From assembly GCF_900142135.1 (NCBI RefSeq), contig NZ_FQZU01000005.1, positions 62,001 to 126,000 of the forward strand: a stretch of 64,000 nt of DNA, given 5' to 3'. Under the pieces are notes generated by a model, which saw nothing but the letters and a program-made list of their open reading frames with translations, was not told where the DNA came from and made no database searches. A program made the position numbers and the translations under genes. This DNA is from Desulfatibacillum alkenivorans DSM 16219. Lineage in GTDB: Bacteria; Desulfobacterota; Desulfobacteria; Desulfobacterales; Desulfatibacillaceae. Below are positions 16,724-28,900 of the stretch, one piece after another (the first letter of the stretch is position 1; every line of letters begins with the position of its first letter).

Positions 16724-18690
16724 AGGTTTTCGCTGGGTTCAGGCTGTATGGGTTCATAAGGCAGCCTGATGACAAACCGGGCGCCCTGGCCGAGCGAGGT
16801 GTCCACATGCATGGTTCCCCCATGGTTGTCGGTAATGATGAAATAGGAAACCGAGAGCCCCAGGCCGGTCCCCGCCCCCGGAGGTTTGGTGGTGTAAAAC
16901 GGCTCAAAAATTCTTTTTCGGATGTCCTCATGCATTCCCGGTCCGTTATCCTGCACTTCTATCCTGGCAAATCCCGGCTCCGGCCGCACCCTAAGAATGA
17001 TTTCCTTTATGCCGGCGTCGTCGACGTCCGTCTCGCACAATGCCTGGGCGGCGTTTTTCAGCAGGTTGAAAAAGACCTGTTGAATCAGGTTGCCCTCGCA
17101 CAGAACCTCCGGCGTGCTCAGGTCGTACTCCCGGATGATCCTGATCTTTCTGAAGTCGTAATTGGTTTTCAGGTCGAAATCGCTGGCCGAAAGCTCCACC
17201 ATGTTGTCCAATAGCTCCATTACATTATGTCTGGAGTACTCCTGAGTGGATTTTCTGCTGAAGCTGAGCATGTTGGAAACCACGCGGGCGGCCCGAATTC
17301 CGGACGTGCGAACCAGGTCCAGAATCCTGTTCACCTCGCGCAATTCCAGATATTTTTTCAGGCCCGCCATGGTGATTCCGGACTCCTCCGCAGCCGCCTG
17401 ATTCTTGGACATTTCGCTGTTCAGGCGGGTTTGGGCCACCTGGATGTTTTGGACAATGCCAGCCAGAGGATTGTTTATTTCGTGCGCCATGCCCGCAGCC
17501 AGCCCGCCGATGGAAACCATTTTCTCCGATTGAATCATCATTTCTTCAATTTTAACCCGGCGGGTTACGTCGTCCAGGCGAATGACCGCGCTTTCGTTTC
17601 CATCCATGGCTATAGGGTACACGATGAGGTCGCAGGTTAACATCCGGCCGCTCCAGTGAAAGGTGATTCGTTTGGAAAACTGGCCCTTGCGCTTTTTAAC
17701 CGCCTCTTTAATCTCCTCAACCAATCCTGAAATTTGAGGCAGCACGTTTTCCAGTCTGCGGCCCACGGCGTCCGAAGCCTTTATGCCTGACATGGACTCG
17801 GTTTCCTTGTTCCACAGATTGACGAATCCGCCCTTATCCACCCCCACAAGAACGGAAGGCATGGAATCCAGGATGCTGTTCAGGAAGATTCTGGTTTTAT
17901 TTAACTTTTCCCTATTGCTCTGCAACTCCCGGTACTGGTCCTGGATGCGGCGATAAGACTCTTCCAGGTCTCGGGACATTTCATTGAAGGCCATGGAAAG
18001 GTCGCCTATTTCATCCAGTTCCGATACATCCACCTGGCCGCCAAGGTCGCCCTGGCGTATATTGTCCATGGCGTCCCTCAGACGGGTGATAGGCTGAGTT
18101 ATGCCTTTGGAAAGCAACAAGTTGAGAAAAAGGCCGACGCAGCCCAAAACCGACAGCATCATGGCAATGCTCAGCAACGAGAAGTAGTTATGCTCTCTCA
18201 GCACCTCGGACAGGTCGTATATAATGGTAATATAGCCAATATGTTCGCCTACTGCGTCGATGGTTCGGGTGAACTGCAGGGCTTTCAGGCCGCCGAAAGT
18301 CATTTGCCGAATGTCGGTGGCATGCGCGGGGCCGACTAGCCGGGCCGGAGGGATGAGCGGACTTAACAAGGGCAGGTCGTCTGAAGCCAGCAGTTGTCCG
18401 CGTTTGTCGTAAACCGAAATATCCAGGATGCCGGGAATATCGCTCATTTGATTGGTGCGAATCTTAATCGCTCTGACGCTGCGCTCAAAAATTTCGTTGG
18501 CCAGCGGCTCCCGGTCTCGTTCCACCAAAGTGCGGAGAATCGTGTCCACCTTGCCCATGGTGGAGTTAAGCCTCCGCTGCTGCATGGGAATTTGTACGGC
18601 GACGAAAATCAAGGCGGCGATAATGGAGGTCAGCAGGATGGCGCCATTGACTTTGCGGCGAATGGTTGATTTCAGTCGTGGATCTTTCAA
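16720..18690 (-). CDS. Membrane sensor histidine kinase (HAMP-PAS-HisKA-HATPase)
   Basis: In this 656-residue protein a transmembrane helix (about 14-34), a periplasmic sensor region (about 35-165) and a second helix (about 167-190) lead into a HAMP domain (ITRLRDAMDNIRQGDLGG…) and a coiled coil. A PAS domain follows (about 280-390; LNSILDSMPSVLVGVDKGGFVNLWN), then HisKA with AAGMAHEINNPLAG (His403) and an HATPase domain ending FYTTKPPGAGTGLGLSVSYFI. It lies 48 bases downstream of a periplasmic binding-protein gene on the same strand, so the two probably form an operon in which the binding protein presents a ligand to the kinase. No response regulator gene is adjacent on this strand. Confidence 0.9.
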   Translation of the reverse strand: MKDPRLKSTIRRKVNGAILLTSIIAALIFVAVQIPMQQRRLNSTMGKVDTILRTLVERDREPLANEIFERSVRAIKIRTNQMSDIPGILDISVYDKRGQLLASDDLPLLSPLIPPARLVGPAHATDIRQMTFGGLKALQFTRTIDAVGEHIGYITIIYDLSEVLREHNYFSLLSIAMMLSVLGCVGLFLNLLLSKGITQPITRLRDAMDNIRQGDLGGQVDVSELDEIGDLSMAFNEMSRDLEESYRRIQDQYRELQSNREKLNKTRIFLNSILDSMPSVLVGVDKGGFVNLWNKETESMSGIKASDAVGRRLENVLPQISGLVEEIKEAVKKRKGQFSKRITFHWSGRMLTCDLIVYPIAMDGNESAVIRLDDVTRRVKIEEMMIQSEKMVSIGGLAAGMAHEINNPLAGIVQNIQVAQTRLNSEMSKNQAAAEESGITMAGLKKYLELREVNRILDLVRTSGIRAARVVSNMLSFSRKSTQEYSRHNVMELLDNMVELSASDFDLKTNYDFRKIRIIREYDLSTPEVLCEGNLIQQVFFNLLKNAAQALCETDVDDAGIKEIILRVRPEPGFARIEVQDNGPGMHEDIRKRIFEPFYTTKPPGAGTGLGLSVSYFIITDNHGGTMHVDTSLGQGARFVIRLPYEPIQPEPSENL

Positions 18691-18738
18691 AATATTTCCA
18701 AGTAAAAACAGGCTGCAGCTAACCCGAGGGAGAAGTCA

Positions 18739-19869
18739 TTACCTGATGGTCATATAGTACATTGGCTGGTTATTTTCAAACCTAAGTATGACGATGGGCT
18801 TAATCGGGTCGCCAAACTGGTTAAAGGAGATGTTTCCCGTCACCCCTTCATAACCCATTGTGGCCGCTATAGCGTCCCGGATAGCCGCCTTATCCATAGT
18901 TCCGGCCTTGTTTATGGCATTGACGATCACCATAAGCGAGTCGTGGGCCAAGGGCGCCAGGCTGATTTTCACTTGGAACCCGTCTTTGTTATATTCTTCC
19001 AAAAAGGCTTTGCCTTTTGGGTTGGGCTGGCCTGCATGCCACAGGTCGGAAAAATAATGTCCGTTCACTGCGCTGCCGGCGTATTCCGTCATAAGGTAGT
19101 TCCAACCGTCCGCTCCAAGAAAGGTTGATTTAACGCCCATGTTTTGGGCCTGACGCAAAATATATCCGGAATCCCTGGGGTAGCCCGGCACGAAAACCAC
19201 CTCCGGCTGCAGGCTTTTAACCTTTTCCAGTATCTGGCTGAAATCCGAAGCGTCCTGCAAGTAATCGCCTTCCCAAAGGACTGCGCCCTTTTTATTGAAT
19301 TGATCGATGAAAAAGGCCGCCAGGTCGCGGGAGAACTGGGAGTTGGCATTGGTCAGCACGACAGCTGTTTTTGCGTTCAGGCGTTCAGACGCAAAATCAG
19401 CCAAAGCTTTTCCGGAAAACTCGTCTGAAGCGCACACTCTAAATATATAGTCGCCGATTTTTGTTAATGCAGGATTGGTCGAGGCGGGGCTGATCATTGG
19501 AATCTTCGCTTCCTGCATCAGGTGGGCAATGGCCAGGGAATGTGCGCTCCAACTGGCGCCGACCACCGCGGTCGCCCCATCCTGGATGGCTTTTTTCCCG
19601 GCCGTCAGGGAGCCCAGAGAAGTGCTTTGGTTGTCGTATTCCAGCACCTCAAGAGGTTTGCCCAACACCCCCCCCTGGCGGTTGATCCGTTGGCAGGTCC
19701 AGCGCAAAGCCTCAAAGGCCTCCTTGTCCATGGGGGCTGCGGCGCCGGTTTGGGCGAAAATAGCCGCTATCTTAACGCTTTCGCCCGTCTGAGCGATTCC
19801 AAGGGATGTGCGCCCAGCGAGTAGGATCAGGAGTATTAATACGAATATCTTGCCGCCTGCTTTTATCAT
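18739..19869 (-). CDS. Periplasmic ligand-binding protein, branched-chain amino acid (LivJ/Peripla_BP_6) type
   Basis: The 376-residue protein has an N-terminal signal sequence (KIFVLILLILLAG…AQT) and the receptor-family fold: VKIAAIFAQTGAAAPMDKEAFEALRWTCQRINRQGG, then AVVGASWSAHSLAIAHLMQEAKIPMISPASTNP and the later domain-crossing segments. The longest frame begins at 20142 inside the giant gene, but that extension lacks protein character. The ATG at 19869 starts the signal peptide, so it is chosen. No permease or ATPase genes flank it; instead a histidine kinase follows 48 bases downstream. It more likely serves ligand sensing than uptake, though it may also feed a transporter encoded elsewhere. 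Confidence 0.88.
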   Translation of the reverse strand: MIKAGGKIFVLILLILLAGRTSLGIAQTGESVKIAAIFAQTGAAAPMDKEAFEALRWTCQRINRQGGVLGKPLEVLEYDNQSTSLGSLTAGKKAIQDGATAVVGASWSAHSLAIAHLMQEAKIPMISPASTNPALTKIGDYIFRVCASDEFSGKALADFASERLNAKTAVVLTNANSQFSRDLAAFFIDQFNKKGAVLWEGDYLQDASDFSQILEKVKSLQPEVVFVPGYPRDSGYILRQAQNMGVKSTFLGADGWNYLMTEYAGSAVNGHYFSDLWHAGQPNPKGKAFLEEYNKDGFQVKISLAPLAHDSLMVIVNAINKAGTMDKAAIRDAIAATMGYEGVTGNISFNQFGDPIKPIVILRFENNQPMYYMTIR

Positions 19870-19915
19870 CTTTTGATAAGTCGCCGTCTTTCCGGAAAAA
19901 GGCTGTTTAATTTGC

Positions 19916-19945
19916 AAAAGGGCGGCCCGTATTGACGGACCGCCC
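19916..19945 (-). terminator. Rho-independent terminator of the giant gene
   Basis: Read on the minus strand, GGGCGGTCCGT (19945-19935), loop CAAT and ACGGGCCGCCC (19930-19920) form an 11-bp stem with one G-T pair, followed by TTTT. It separates the giant gene from the binding-protein gene. Confidence 0.7.
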
Positions 19946-19969
19946 CTGGCGCCGGTTCCATAAAGGCAT

Positions 19970-22900
19970 TTAGTTCTTTTTGGCTTGCCCAAATAGTTCA
20001 AGCGCAGCCAGCCCGAACAACAGCGCAGCCAGCGTCTTGGCGCCCGAGCCGAAAGGCTTGGCAGGCCTTGCGGCGTCCACGAAACAGCCGCCTCCGCCGC
20101 CGCCGTCAGCCACGCCGATGGAATTGGAGCCTGATCCCGCATTGGAACCGCTGGAGCCCGGAGGGGAGGGCGGACGATCTTCGTCCGATACCGCCCAGGC
20201 GACCCTATCGATCATCCGGGAGATCGTTCTGGCAGCCTTGGACAACAGTCCGGGCTCTTCGTCTGCATCTCCTTTGCCCACGACGGCGTAAATAAATGCG
20301 CTTACGGGCAGCTTGACTGTGAGCGGCGCTCCGGTGTCGTTTTTAACCCAGTAGCCGACATACGGCTGCATCACCGTGGTTTCCACATAACCGTCCGGGT
20401 CGGCCTTGCGGGTCTGAGGCTCGTAGTAAAACAGGTTTCTGTCCTTGAGCGGGTTGTCCGCATTGGCCGAATCCTGCCGGTAGAAGGTTTCTCCGTCCAC
20501 GGAGCTTTCCACCTGAGTCCAGTACAGGCTTGTGGTGAAGGGATTGCCTATCAGGTTCCAGCCGGGCTGCAGGGTGGTGTAATAATCCTCGGTCGAGTCC
20601 ACATGCAGGCCTCTTGCCTCCACCTCTTTGGCGTAGCGGGAGATGACCCAATAAGCCTGGCACGGTCCGAACGGGAATTTGTCGTCAAATCCGTTGACGT
20701 TGCCCTCCAGGTAATACTCTTCGGGATCTTCCGTATACTGGGCCAGAGGATCGAATCCGAACAGGCGCCACTTGGAGTCATCGTACTCGTCCAGATTATC
20801 CGGATCGCTGAGAATTTCCATAATGGAATCCATATCCGCAGCGTAAGCCGGGAAGCTGATCAGCCTGTAATCCTCCACCTCGGTTCCGCCGGTTAATTGG
20901 GTTGTAAATTCCGTGGGCTTAGCCAGGGTGTAAAGCGAAAGGTGGGCCAGAGGCACAGTCACCGTGTCGCCTGTAATTACGGCGCCCGGAACGTAAACCC
21001 ATCTGCCAAGTTCCGTGTCGTAAGTAAAGACAAAGAGCTCGTCCGTGGGAACGGCGCTGTTATTGGGGAAGGCCAGCGACGCCGGAATGGCGAAGGTGGT
21101 TCCCGAAGGTCCTATTTCCACAACCGGGCTGCTCCGTTCTTCCATATAAGGCTGACCCGCGTCCACCTGGCTGATGGTGGGGGTAATGACGGAAGAAGTC
21201 GATCCTACGGGAATGCTGAAGCTCAGGCCGTTCAGATCGCTGTCGGGCTCGTTGACGGTGAGTGTGGCGCCTTCTCCGGCGTTAACCTGGCCGCCGTTGA
21301 CCAGCAGCGTCGCCTCAATGTAGTGGACGTTGAACATCCCTGAAGTCAGTGTAAAGCCCAAGGAATCCGTGACTGTCAATTGGGTGCGTCCCGAGGACAA
21401 AGGCATGAAGGTGAAAGTCCCGGCCCCGGCGTCCAGACCGGAAACTTCGCCGATGGTCTCTTCAATCACATCCACGCTGTACGGCGGCAGACCCCCTTCA
21501 ATCCGGCAGGCGATTTCCACCGTCGTGGTTACGGGCGCCGCAGCCCCGGAGTAAGTGACCATGATGGCCGGGCTGCCCTGTGCGGGCGCCAGTTCCAGGG
21601 CGGGAACCACGGTGACGTCCAACACGCCGGAACTTACGCTGTTGGCGCCGTCCGAGGCCAGGACCGAGAAGGCCGCCGTCCCCGTATCGCCGGATTGGGG
21701 CGTCCATTCTACAACGCCGTCGGTCGGAACCGGGATTTCCATACCGTCAGGACCGGAGCCCAGGGAGTACTGCAAGGCCGCCGTTTCTTCATCATAGCTG
21801 TAGAATTCCAGGGAGAACAGCCGGTTCACCATGGCTCCGTAAGGCTGAGACTCCACCGAAGCGGGAGCTTCCGGCGGATCGTTGACCGCGGTTACGGTGA
21901 AAGTGAACTGCTGAGTCACGGTCCGGCCGTCCGCGGCCATAGCCTCTATGATTACCGTGTACGTTCCGGCTTCATCGTCATACAAGGGATTGTAGTAGAT
22001 TTCGCCGGTGGTTTCCGAAATGGTCATGCCGGCCGGCTGATTGGATCCGTCCGCAAAGGCATAACTGGTAATGGGGCCGGAAACCGCAGGCTGGTATGTG
22101 TATATGTCATTTTCATCCACCGCGCCGCCCGGGGTGGAGGTAAAAACCAGGGCTGCCTGGGTTTCGTAGCAGCCCGGGTCGTAATACCCGCCAATGGGAC
22201 GGCTGGCGTTATCCAGGTCGTCCGTCGGGAAAGCTACGCCCGTAACATTGGCGATGCTGGGGTCGATGGAGTCCACGGACGGGGACGTTTCCTCCAGATG
22301 GTAATCGCCGTTGGCTGCATCCACAAACAGGGGATCCGTATTCCAATCCCCTTCATGGCTGAGGGGGCCGGAGTAGTTGGCCTGGCTGTTTCCGGATGCG
22401 TTATTATGATAGATGGCCAAGGTTGAGCTGGCGCCATCCCTTCCCACGCCCCACATGCCGTCGGCAATTATATTATAGGCGATTTTGGGAGACGTATCGC
22501 TGGAGAAAACGCCCGTGCGGAAACCGACAATGGTGTTGTTGACGATTTCAGGAGAAACGTTCACCTCGTTCGCCGCGGCCCAGACGTTAATTCCTATGCT
22601 TGCTGTCTGATTATCCACAAGCAGGTTGTTCTCGACCCGGTTGCCCATCCCCGTCGCGGAGATTGACAGAGCGTCCAAAGCGCTGCTCGAATCGCTGGTA
22701 ATCCTGTTTTTCTTGATGAGCACGTTTTCTGCATCGTACTGCAGCAGGATGAGTCCTTGCGTCAGGTCCCCGCTTTGTATGTCAAATCCATCCAGGGTGA
22801 AGTCCTTGACTCCGTTAAGGTGGACGCCCCATCCATTGCTTCCGTTAAAGGTGAGGATGGTGGAGTCCGGGCCTTCGCCGCTGATGTGAATTCCGCTGTG

Positions 22901-25900
22901 GCGCTCTTCAACCATCAGGCTTTCTGTGAGGGTGAAGGTTCCTCCATGCACCAGCAGGGCGTCGCCGGCGGTTAAGGCGTCCAAGGCGTCTTGGATGGAT
23001 TCGCCGGCGTACACATGGTTGACCACATTGTCGCGGATAGTGTAGGTGACGCTCTCTCCGCCCATGTTGCCTGCAAAATCCTGGAATACCGCGGTGGCCG
23101 TCACCACGGCGTTGGCCGGCCAGGGAGCTTCCGGGGTGTAGCTGAAGATTACGCTGGTCAAATCCGAGTCGTCCACAACCAGGGTGTTGGTGATGACCAG
23201 AGGGTAAGTTGTCTGGTCTGACGTCATGGTCAGGATTACAGAACTGGAATCCACGCCGAAGTCATCGCCTATGGTGAATCCGAATTCGCCTCCTGGCAGG
23301 TTGGCGTCATAACTCCAGGATTCGATGTAGGGGCTGTTCTCATCATAGAACCATGTTTCATAACAGCCAATATCGTATCTGGAGCCGTCGGGCCTTAAGG
23401 CGCCGTCCAGGTCCGTCGCCGGAAATTCCACGCCGGCGGTTGCGGCTGCGGAACTCTCCAGGGCGTCCACGCAGGGAGAGATTTCCTGCAAATGGAAGTC
23501 CTTGCCGGCGGCATCCACAAACAACGGATCTTCGTTGATGTCCGTGGCGTGCGTGATGGTGGAGTCGTAGTTGGCGCCGTTTCCGTACACGCAGTTGTAA
23601 TGCACGGTTACATTGTAATCCGCGTATATGCCTTCACTATTAAAGGCGATGATGTTGAAGGCAATCAGCGGATTGGCGCTGTTTGCGCATTCAATGCCGT
23701 TGATAAGGTCGCTCAGGGTGTTGTTGACGATTTCAGGGGCCGTGGTGAAGCCCGTCAGGTAAACGCCTGTCCCGGCATTGTAGTCGCTGGTCATGATGTT
23801 GTTGGCGATCCGGTTGCCGCCGCCGGAAGCGCCCACCCACAACAGCGGGGTTCTTGCAGAATGCGTAACGCCGAAGACGTTGCCTTCAATGAGGACGTTT
23901 TCACTAAGGCCTTGCAGATACAGCAGGGTCGCATCATACATCGTGCCTATGGAGAAACCCTTGATCGTGAAGCCGGAAACGCCGTTGATGCTGAAGGCCC
24001 AACTCTGGCAATCAATGATTGTATTTTTCGGTCCGTCGCCTAGCAGTGCGATTCCGCTGTGCTCCGGGCCAACCGTGATTGAGCCGTCGGTGAGAGTGTA
24101 CTCGCCGGCGTTCACATGCACTGTGTCTCCCGAAGTGGCGCCGTCCAGGGCGTCCTGGATGGAATCCCCTTCATAGACCTCGTGGGTTACAGGGCCCCGA
24201 ACCGTATCCACTATCACGTAAGGATTCGGGTCCGTGGGGTTGGCCAGAGCGTCGTCCGCATAGATGGTGGCTGTAATCACCATGCTCGCGGCAAAGGGAT
24301 TGTCCGGAGCATAAGTTACACTAACGTCGTCAGGGTAGGTATCGTCTATGCTTAAATAACTCGTAACATCCGTCTGCACGCCGCCCTGGGTTTGCAGCAG
24401 CACTTGGATGGAAGATGTATCCACTTCCGTCGGATCTTGCAGCCTGAATTTGAAGTGGGATGGATATAGCGCCCAAGACGTGACGTCCGGCCCTGTTACG
24501 GAGTCGCACTTGGTCCAGGGGCCGTGGTGAAGGACCGTGTCCGCGGGGTTGCCCGCCTCGTCCATAGCTACGATATGCAAATAATTGATATTGTAGTCGA
24601 ACAGGATATTGCCCGGAGGATTAGAATCAACTTCCGGCGTTCCGGCCAAAGGATTGGTGGATTCGTTATCGTCCACAATCCAGTAGTAAGTTACATCGCC
24701 GCAGTTGTCCGACCCGTAGCTCCAGGTGAGTGTGGTTCCCGCGTTGCTTGTGCAGGTGTCCGTGAGCACGGAGGTTGCGCCCAGGACGGGGTTGGTTGGA
24801 GGTGTGAGATCTCTGACCCAGGGGCCGATGTGCATGGCTTCGGAAGCCGTGTTTCCGAGTGCGTCCACTGCGATCAAATGCAGGTAATTGTCGCCTTCCA
24901 CAATGGGGGTGGAGGTGGGAGGCGTTTCCGTCATTGTCCCGTAGGTCAAAGGATCGGTGTCCGGGGCGGCGTCCACTATCCAATAATACCCGGCCAACTC
25001 GCAATCGTCCGAACCTGCGGCCCAGCCGATGGCGATGATTCCGTTGGCCGTGCACGTATTTGTCGTCACGGAGGAGGACAGGAACCTGGGATTTTCAGGC
25101 GGCGCCTCATCCCGGCGCCAGGGGCCGAAGTGGACGGTCGAGCCGGCCAGTTGTCCTGACTCGTCCCTGGCGCGCACATGCAGGTAATTGTCGCCCACGG
25201 ACAAGTCAATGGATGCGGGCAAATCTCCATAGTCGCCGTTAGTCGCGGCGGTTAAGGGAGAATTGCTCACCAGCCAGTAGTAACCGTCCAGTTTACAGTC
25301 GTCCGTGCCGGGCGTCCAGGTCAGGGCTGTGCTGGCTGCATTGGTGCACGCGCCCGTGACGACGTCCGATCCGATCAACTCCGGGTTCTCCGGCAGATGG
25401 AGGTCTCTTTTCCAGGGGCCTATATGCATGATGTTGTCAGACAACCGGCCCACAGAGTCCTTGGACCTGACATGGAGGTAGTTGTCTCCGGACTCCAGGG
25501 CCATTTCCGTCGGCAGGCCGCCGTAATTTCCGCTGATGCTGGGATCGGTGTCCGGCGCGCCGTCATGGATCCAGTAGTATCCGTTCAGGTCGCAGTCGTC
25601 CGCGCCGTCGGTCCAGCCCAGGGTGACGCTGGTGCCCAGGGTGCATACCCCGGTGAGCACGCTGTTGCTATAAAGCGTCGGGAGTGTGGGCGGAGCGTCG
25701 TCCATTCTCCAGGGGCCGATGTGGAGCGTGCCGGCGGCAAGCTGTCCGGCTTCGTCTTTAGCCCGAACATGGAGATAATTGAGTCCCGGCATAAAGGAAA
25801 TATTGCTTGGGGGCGTACCGTCCAATACTCCCGCCAAAGACGGGTCCGTATCAGCTATGCCGTCCACAACATAATAGTATCCGTCGATTTCACAGTCGTC

Positions 25901-28900
25901 CGACCCCATATTCCACAACAGGTTGACGCCGGTTTCCAGAGTGCACGTTCCGGTCACGACGTCCAGGGATGTCAGTTCCGGGTTTAAGGGCAGGGCGGCG
26001 TCCTTTTTCCAGGGGCCGATGTGGAGAGTTTCCTCCGCAAGCTGTCCCAGTCTGTCCACAGCCACGATGTGGTAATAATTGTCGCCGTTGGAAAAGCCGA
26101 TATTGGCGGGCAGTTCGGTAATTAAGACTCCATCAGCGTAGGGATCGGAGTCGGGGCTCGAGTCTATCTTATAATAGTAGCCCTGCAGGGCGCAGTCGTC
26201 CGAGCCCGGGGTCCAGGTCAAGGCTGAGCTGGAACTGGTCATGCACGTTCCGGTGGCTACGGAGGTGGAATCCAGAACCGGGTTGGTCGGCAGGGCTGCG
26301 TCCACGGTCCAGGGACCGATATGGAGGGGATCCACCGGGGTTTGCCCCAGGCTGTCCTGGGCCAGGACGTGCAGGTAGCTATCGCCTTCAGGCAAAGCGA
26401 TGGCTGCGGGAAGCGTATCCGTAAATACGCCGCCCAGAGAAGGATCTGCCACGGGATTGGAGTCTATGATGTACCAGTAGCCCTCCAGGTCGCAGTCGTC
26501 CGAGCCTGGGGTCCAGGTAAGGTTCGTCGTTGACGCCAGGGTGCACGTGGCTGTGGGTACGGTTGTGGCCGTCAGTTCCGGGTTGACAGGCAGGGAGACG
26601 TCCTTGCGCCACGGGCCGATGTGGAGGATTTCCGAAGCCGTTTTTCCGGCCTCGTCCTTTGCCAGCACATGCAGCCAGTTGTTTCCGTCGCTGAATGCAA
26701 CCTCTGTGGGCAGGGCGCCGAAATCGCCTTCGGCGCTCGGGTCCGTGCCTGTTGCGGAATCCACAATGTAGTAGTAGCCGGCCAGAGCGCAGTCGTCCGA
26801 ACCTTCGTTCCAAGATAAATAGGTTCCGTCATCCAATACGCAGGAGCCCGTAATTACGGAAGTATTAGCCAGGATCGGGTTCTCGGGCGCGGCGCCGTCG
26901 CGCTGCCACGGGCCCAGGTGCAGGACCTCCGTTGCAAGCCGGCCTGCGGAGTCCATGGCGATTACATGCATGTAGTTGTCGCCCACGGCAAGGTTAAAGC
27001 TGGCCGGCAGGGCGCCAAAATTTCCGTCAATGGTCGGGTCGGTATCGGAGATTTGGTCCACATACCAGTAGTAACCGTCGATGCCGCAATCGTCTGTTCC
27101 GGCGTTCCAGGTGATATCGATGTAAGTGCTGTTCAGGCAGGTGCTGATAGGCTGACAGCAGCTTGCCATTTCCGGATTGGTCGGGGGAGCGTCATCCATT
27201 TTCCAGGGGCCGATATGCAGGATTTCGGAAGCAAGCTGCTCCGCGCCGTCCTTTGCCTGGACATGAAGGTAATTGTCTCCGGCCGTGAACGAAATGTCCG
27301 AAGGCAACGAGCCGTAAGTCCCTTCGCTTGTGGGGTCTGTGGAGGGCGAGGAGTCCACAATCCAATAGTAGCCGTCAACTGCGCAGTCGTCCGAGCCGGG
27401 GGTCCAGGTCAGGTAGGTCATCGTCTCCACGGTACAGGTTCCCGTGGACACGCTTGCGGCGTCCAACACCGGATTTACCGGGAGTTCGCCGTCGCCTTTC
27501 CAGGGGCCGTAATGCAGGGGCTGGCCCGCGCTGTTTCCAGCCTCGTCCTTGGCGATCACATGGAGATAGGTATCCACGCCTGGGCTGATGGTCAGCGTCT
27601 CAGGCAGGGCGCCTACCAGGGTTCCGTATATTTCAGGATCCGTGGAAGGCTCGTTATTGATCAGGACGTAATATCCTTCCAAAGCGCAATCGTCCGAACC
27701 AGCCGTCCAGTTTAAAGAGGTGGATTCAGACGTTGTACACGTATTGGTCATTATTGTAGTGGAGTCCAAGACCGGGTTGGCAGGCTCCGCCCCGTCCACT
27801 TTCCACGGCCCGATATGCAGGATTCCGGAAGCCAGCTGTCCGGCTTCGTCCATGGCCTGGACATGCAAATAATTGTCGCCGCCGCTGAGCGTGAGAGCCA
27901 AGGGCAGTTCGCCGAAAGATCCGCCCGAAGTCGGGTCGGTGCCGGGAGAGCTGTCCTGGATCCAATAATAACCGTCTATGGCGCAATCATCTGCGCCGGG
28001 CGTCCAGGCCAGATTCGTATATGTAGCATTCGTGCATTCGCCTACGTTGACAGTTGTGGAGTCCAGAGTTGGGTTGCTCGGCCGATTCGCGTCTTTGAGC
28101 CACGGCCCGAAATGCAAAATCTCGGAAGCGGAGTTGAAGTCGTCCTTGGTTACCAAATGGAAGTAATTGACTCCCGTGGACAGGGTGTAAACGCTGGGCA
28201 GGGCTGAACTCTGGGTCGCCGCCCCGGAAAGTTCCGGATCCGTATCCGGGGTGGAGTCCATAACATAGACGTATTCCACGGTTCCGCAGTCGTCGGAGCC
28301 CGAACTTTGCCAATTAAAATACACGTTGGCGTCCGTCACGCACGTATTGGTGATAACCGTAAAATTGTCCAGGACCGGATTGACCGGCAGTTCGTCGTCA
28401 ACGTACCAGGGGCCGATGGTCAGGGTTTCGTCCGCCAGCATGTGGCTGTTGTCCTTGGCCCTGATATGCAGATAGTTGGCGCCTTTACTTAGGCTAATGG
28501 ATGTGGGGGGCTCGGAGGAGTATGTGTCGGACGTCGTGACGCTGCCGGTGGGATCGGAGTCCACATAGTAGAAGTAGCCGTACATACCGCAGTCGTCCAC
28601 GTTGACGTACCAGGACAGGGAGGTGCTTGTATCCTGGACGCAGGTGTCGGTCATCACGGAAGTGGAGAGCAGGGTCGGGTTGTCGGGCGGGGTCGTGTCG
28701 TAATTCCAGGATCCATAGTGCAGGGCCGAAGCTGCAAGGTTGCCGTCCATGTCTTCCGCAATAATGTGCAAATAATTGTCCCCGGAACTGAGCGTAATGG
28801 CGTTGGGCGGATTTTCCGTAAAAAAAGGCGATCCGGTTGTGGGGTCCGTGTCGGGGAGGGAGTCTAATACCCAGTAATATCCAGCGATGCCGGATTCATT

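Noticed and set aside
19870-20142. N-terminal extension of the binding protein to 20142
   Set aside because: It would read through the giant gene's terminator and end, with non-protein-like sequence ahead of a clear signal peptide at 19869.
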